Shown piece after piece: positions 6,106-7,942 of a stretch of 7,942 nucleotides of DNA. Every line of letters starts with the position of its first letter. Position 1 is the first letter of the stretch. The translations under genes were made by a program, and so were the position numbers. The notes beneath the pieces were generated by a model. The model searched no databases, was not told the DNA's origin, and was given only the letters and a program-made list of their open reading frames with translations. Source of the stretch: Bacteroidales bacterium (GTDB lineage Bacteria; Bacteroidota; Bacteroidia; Bacteroidales; UBA3824); NCBI GenBank assembly GCA_016293845.1, contig JAEDDH010000049.1, forward strand, positions 1 through 7,942, written 5' to 3'.

Positions 6106-6115
6106 AAGAGGTCTG
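6106..6115 (+). promoter_or_regulatory. Shine-Dalgarno region overlapping a third GGTCTG copy
   Basis: AAGAGG (6106-6111), 7 nt before ATG 6119, is a good ribosome binding site. Its last two G start GGTCTG (6110-6115), the same hexamer as in the upstream H2 loop (5997-6002). It is complementary to CAGACC in the terminator loop (6072-6077). In a readthrough transcript this pairing could mask the site unless CAGACC is held in the 11-bp antiterminator helix. Confidence 0.5.
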
Positions 6116-6118
6116 AAA

Positions 6119-6466
6119 ATGACAAAAAGAAACACCAGCAACTACCCTATCGAACTAATCACCAGCTACAGGGCGGGAAAAATCAGCCGCCAGCAATTCA
6201 TTAAACAATTCAGCGATTGGCAGAAAGCGCAGGGTATTAACTACGACTGCAAAGGCACGGCGGACAAGCTGGGTGTTCATGTTGAGTACAGGGGAATAAC
6301 GGCAACAATCCGCGACGGAAAATTAAGTTTTATCACGGGCGACAATTGTGAGCCGAACAGTCCAACACATTTTTTACAGCATGAAGCAAATTCTGTTTTT
6401 GAATTCCGCCGCAAGGTTGATTTTTCCCTCAATGCGAGAAACTACGGGGGCGCGAAATGGAACTGA
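6119..6466 (+). CDS. Uncharacterised early phage protein, 115 aa
   Basis: First gene after the promoter and leader, with the Shine-Dalgarno AAGAGG. I do not recognise the family. The N-terminal ~45 residues (PIELITSYRAGKISRQQFIKQFSDWQKAQG) look helical and basic, followed by a short beta-rich part (VHVEYRGITATIRDGKLSFITGD) and an Asn/Arg-rich tail ending GGAKWN. No membrane segment, signal peptide or metal-binding motif is visible. Codon use (GC-containing, AAC/CGC/GGC-rich) matches the phage genes around it. The frame overlaps the next start by 10 nt (ATG 6457 before TGA 6464-6466), so the two are translationally coupled. Being the direct target of the leader, it is either an early regulator or a partner of the VRR-NUC nuclease. 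Both ideas are inference from position. Confidence 0.8.
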   Translation: MTKRNTSNYPIELITSYRAGKISRQQFIKQFSDWQKAQGINYDCKGTADKLGVHVEYRGITATIRDGKLSFITGDNCEPNSPTHFLQHEANSVFEFRRKVDFSLNARNYGGAKWN

Positions 6467-6810
6467 AGGACATACCCGAAAGCGCGGTAATCCAGCAAGT
6501 GAAACAGGTAATCAAAGTAACGGGCTTGAAAATCCAGCGCATAAATACGGGCTGTTTTGTAATTGGCACGGGAAGAAACCGGCGTTTTATTAAGACGGCA
6601 GACGCGGGAACATGCGACTTTGAGGGTTACGACAACATCGGGCGTTTTGTAGCGATTGAATGCAAGCGACCAATCGGCGGGCGATTAAGCCCAGCACAAA
6701 AAGAGCGTATAGCGGACATCAACCGCAAGGGTGGCGTGGCGTTCGTAGCGCATAGCGGAGCGGAGGCTTTGGAGAAATTAAAGCAGCGAGGCTGCTTAAT
6801 TGGGGCATAG
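6457..6810 (+). CDS. VRR-NUC domain nuclease
   Basis: A 117-aa protein starting 6 nt after a G-run (6446-6450). It is a stand-alone VRR-NUC domain of the PD-(D/E)XK superfamily. E8 lies in the first helix (ESAVIQQV). GTCDF gives the metal-binding Asp at D54, FVAIECKRP gives the E68-x-K70 catalytic pair, and GRLSPAQ gives the conserved Gln at about Q81. The C-terminal half (ADINRKGGVAFVAHSGAEALEKL) matches the usual helix and 'G-G-x-A-x-x-A/V' end of the domain. The length is typical of phage versions. Family members include Holliday-junction-type resolvases and flap nucleases (for example in FAN1), and phage copies often sit in replication or recombination cassettes. A role in resolving phage DNA intermediates is likely but not shown. 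It ends in TAG directly at the structured segment below. Confidence 0.88.
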   Translation: MELKDIPESAVIQQVKQVIKVTGLKIQRINTGCFVIGTGRNRRFIKTADAGTCDFEGYDNIGRFVAIECKRPIGGRLSPAQKERIADINRKGGVAFVAHSGAEALEKLKQRGCLIGA

Positions 6811-6811
6811 C

Positions 6812-6910
6812 CGAACGGCCTTTACCAGCGGCATAGGGGCTTATATATTGCGAATGACAAGGAACGCAATATATAGCGGGTTCAATTCCCGCGTGTTCGC
6901 AAAGGGCGAA
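6812..6910 (+). ncRNA. tRNA-like structured segment with a perfect T-arm
   Basis: The gap between two early genes is dense with hairpins. There is an 11-bp perfect stem TATATATTGCG/CGCAATATATA (6842-6852 with 6865-6875, 12-nt loop). Directly abutting it is a 17-nt arm GCGGG-TTCAATT-CCCGC (6876-6892). This arm has the size and T54-T55-C56-R57-A58 loop of a tRNA T-arm. A hairpin TTCGC/GCGAA (6896-6910) follows. CGAACG (6812-6817) can pair with TGTTCG (6894-6899) as a partial acceptor, and a weak D-arm-like hairpin lies at 6819-6839. No normal 7-nt anticodon loop, variable loop or CCA is seen, so it is not a standard tRNA. It may be a degenerate tRNA, a tRNA mimic or an mRNA-processing structure within the operon. 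Confidence 0.4.
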
Positions 6911-6912
6911 AA

Positions 6913-6922
6913 GCTGGCCAGC
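6913..6922. other. Palindrome GCTGGCCAGC
   Basis: A perfect 10-bp palindrome lies between the structured segment and the small gene at 6954. In RNA it could only pair between molecules or as a short interrupted hairpin. It may be a protein site or chance. An 8-nt direct repeat CAAGGAAC (6858-6865 and 6922-6929) brackets the T-arm. Confidence 0.3.
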
Positions 6923-6953
6923 AAGGAACCCAAAAAATTACGAGGTGCGAAAA

Positions 6954-7121
6954 ATGAAAAATGCAATTTTAAAAATCTGCGAAAAATTGCGCGGATATTC
7001 AGACACAGATCCGTATTTTGAAGTTACGGAAGCCAAACAGAACGAAAACGGCACTTTTACAGTTACATGTAAAGTAGTAGACCCAGCAGAGGAACAGGGG
7101 GCAGCAAATGAAAGTAACTAA
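6954..7121 (+). CDS. Small 55-aa early phage protein
   Basis: The frame runs MKNAILKICEKLRGYSDTD... to ...EEQGAANESN and ends in TAA. A GAGGTG (6942-6947) ribosome binding site lies 6 nt before the ATG. The TAA overlaps the start of the following nuclease by 14 nt, in the same manner as the other early genes, so I regard it as real. The protein has an N-terminal amphipathic helix, then a beta hairpin (YFEVTEAKQNENGTFTVTCKV) and an acidic tail. Two cysteines are present but no metal motif. I do not recognise a family. Its placement immediately before, and coupled to, the PD-(D/E)XK nuclease suggests a small accessory protein. Confidence 0.7.
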   Translation: MKNAILKICEKLRGYSDTDPYFEVTEAKQNENGTFTVTCKVVDPAEEQGAANESN

Positions 7122-7942
7122 CAGGCTACACATGCCGGAAGCGTTCGTCAAAGCCGTAAGCACAACACGCCATAACGAGGCCGGCTGCTTTAGCGCTACT
7201 ACCCTAAATAAAGGCGCAAAAGAAATTATTTTGACCGACCGCCACTTTGACGAAATCACCGTAGACGCAGCAGACAGCGTTTGGGCGGTATGGGGTACAG
7301 CAGTACACGCATTATTAGAAAGCCAGCCGGACAATAATTTCCATGAGGAATACTTCAAAGTTCCGGTTTCCAATTCCTACGTTACGGGGCAGGTAGACAG
7401 CTACGACCTGGAAAACGGCGTAATAAACGATTGGAAAACCGCGAGCGTATGGAAAGTTCAATTTAATGATTTTAGCGATTGGCGCCGGCAGGGTTTGACA
7501 TACGCGTGGCTATTGCAGCAGAGCGGCCTTGATGTAAAAAAATGCCGTTTCGTGGCATTGCTTAAAGACCACAGCAAGACAAAAGCCAAAACCGACAGCA
7601 GTTACCCGCAAAGCCCCGTATTCATATACGAGTTTGACGTGACAGCCGCAGACATGGAAGAAACCGCCGCCCGCATTTTGGCAAAGGTGCAGGAAATCGA
7701 AAGCGCCTACGAATTGGACGACGACGCAATAGAACCATGTAGCGCAGAGGAACGCTGGGCGGACGGTGAAAAATGGGCAGTAATGAAAAACGGCAGAAAA
7801 ACCGCGGTAAAGGTTTTCGACAACCAGCAGGACGCGGACGCAATGGCCGGCGAACTTGGAAACAGCCACTACGTAGAACACCGCCCCGCAATCAGCAGGA
7901 AGTGCGGCGAATATTGCAACTGTAAAGATTTTTGTAACTTTT
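7108..7942 (+). CDS. RecB/Cas4-like PD-(D/E)XK nuclease with Cys cluster (3' truncated by window)
   Basis: The frame starts at ATG 7108 after AGGGGG (about 7095-7100) and stays open to the window end, giving 278 residues. The nuclease core is visible in order: G63-T-A-V-H67 (the GxxH-type motif), D97 in TGQVDSYD, D108-W-K110 (the D-x-K catalytic pair), and R-R-Q128-G-L-T-Y132 (the Q-x-x-x-Y motif). These are the hallmarks of the RecB-type exonuclease family. Residues ~210-265 form the EERWADGEKWAVMKNGRK ... YVEHRP segment common in phage members, as I recall. The end has C266-C270-C272-C276, probably an iron-sulfur or zinc site as in Cas4/AddB. The likely role is a phage DNA-end-processing exonuclease in recombination or replication. 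The true stop lies beyond the window. A single-stranded DNA annealing protein or ATPase would be expected downstream. Confidence 0.88.
   Translation, partial: MKVTNRLHMPEAFVKAVSTTRHNEAGCFSATTLNKGAKEIILTDRHFDEITVDAADSVWAVWGTAVHALLESQPDNNFHEEYFKVPVSNSYVTGQVDSYDLENGVINDWKTASVWKVQFNDFSDWRRQGLTYAWLLQQSGLDVKKCRFVALLKDHSKTKAKTDSSYPQSPVFIYEFDVTAADMEETAARILAKVQEIESAYELDDDAIEPCSAEERWADGEKWAVMKNGRKTAVKVFDNQQDADAMAGELGNSHYVEHRPAISRKCGEYCNCKDFCNF

Larger units (their letters stand above)
5305..6118. other. 814-bp intergenic region between late tail and early genes
   Basis: No credible protein gene lies here on either strand; the only longer frame, on the minus strand at 5714-5917, is made of repeat translation. 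The region contains, left to right: a T-tract after a weak hairpin, ACGAA motifs, two dyads, a phased TTCGT array, a 5-bp repeat, GC-rich hairpins, a strong promoter, and a structured leader with an intrinsic terminator. Base composition is extremely AT-rich from about 5370 to 5800, unlike the flanking coding DNA. The arrangement fits the junction between a late and an early transcription unit that also carries a replication or regulatory site. That functional reading is inference. Confidence 0.85.

Noticed and set aside
6348..6593. Plus-strand 81-aa frame overlapping the 115-aa gene and VRR-NUC
   Set aside because: It is a shadow of two well-supported genes in another frame, with no recognisable protein features.
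6801..6900. Functional canonical tRNA
   Set aside because: A perfect T-arm is present, but no seven-pair acceptor, no 5-bp/7-nt anticodon arm and no CCA could be fitted. I kept it only as tRNA-like.
6800..7021. Plus-strand 73-aa frame MGHSRTAFTSGIG...
   Set aside because: It overlaps the structured segment and the 55-aa gene in another frame. The 55-aa frame has the better ribosome binding site and operon overlap.
7510..7891. Two minus-strand frames opposite the PD-(D/E)XK nuclease
   Set aside because: The opposite strand carries a complete set of nuclease motifs; the antisense frames are composition artefacts.

Overview
The window is an 8-kb piece of a tailed double-stranded DNA phage or prophage. 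Every convincing gene is on the + strand. The genes are tightly packed, with ATGA-type overlaps and G-rich ribosome binding sites. TAA, TAG and TGA are all used as stops, so the standard bacterial code applies. The host cannot be named from the sequence. The tail genes follow the lambda order H-M-L-K-(I)J, which indicates a non-contractile, lambda-like siphophage tail tip.

Positions 1-5304 are the end of the late tail operon: the C-terminus of the tape measure protein, an M-like minor tail protein, a DUF1833/L-like protein, an NlpC/P60 peptidase-like (K-like) protein, and a 1248-residue central tip protein of the J type. The J-like protein seems to carry an I-like ubiquitin-fold domain and a membrane-like segment at its N-terminus. 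Its last ~130 residues are encoded by visibly more AT-rich DNA, as expected of a swapped receptor-binding end.

Positions 5305-6118 hold no credible gene but much organised sequence. In order these are a weak terminator-like region, a large imperfect inverted repeat, two small dyads, and an array of TTCGT motifs repeated every 9-10 bp (about one helical turn). Then come twelve 5-bp units (mostly GAAAT), a cluster of hairpins, and a near-consensus sigma70 promoter with an A/T-rich upstream tract. The array region resembles a replication origin or a nucleoprotein assembly site. The promoter drives a ~170-nt leader ending in an intrinsic terminator just before the next gene. The leader can form two mutually exclusive folds, and the terminator loop is exactly complementary to an upstream hairpin loop. 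This is my best candidate for an undescribed system: a phage RNA attenuator or riboswitch-like switch.

Positions 6119-7942 are the start of an early, DNA-metabolism operon: an unrecognised 115-aa protein, a VRR-NUC nuclease, a ~90-nt structured segment with a perfect tRNA-type T-arm, a 55-aa small protein, and a RecB/Cas4-like PD-(D/E)XK nuclease with a C-terminal cysteine cluster. This last gene runs off the end of the window. The leader is therefore placed to control two nucleases that probably act in phage replication or recombination.
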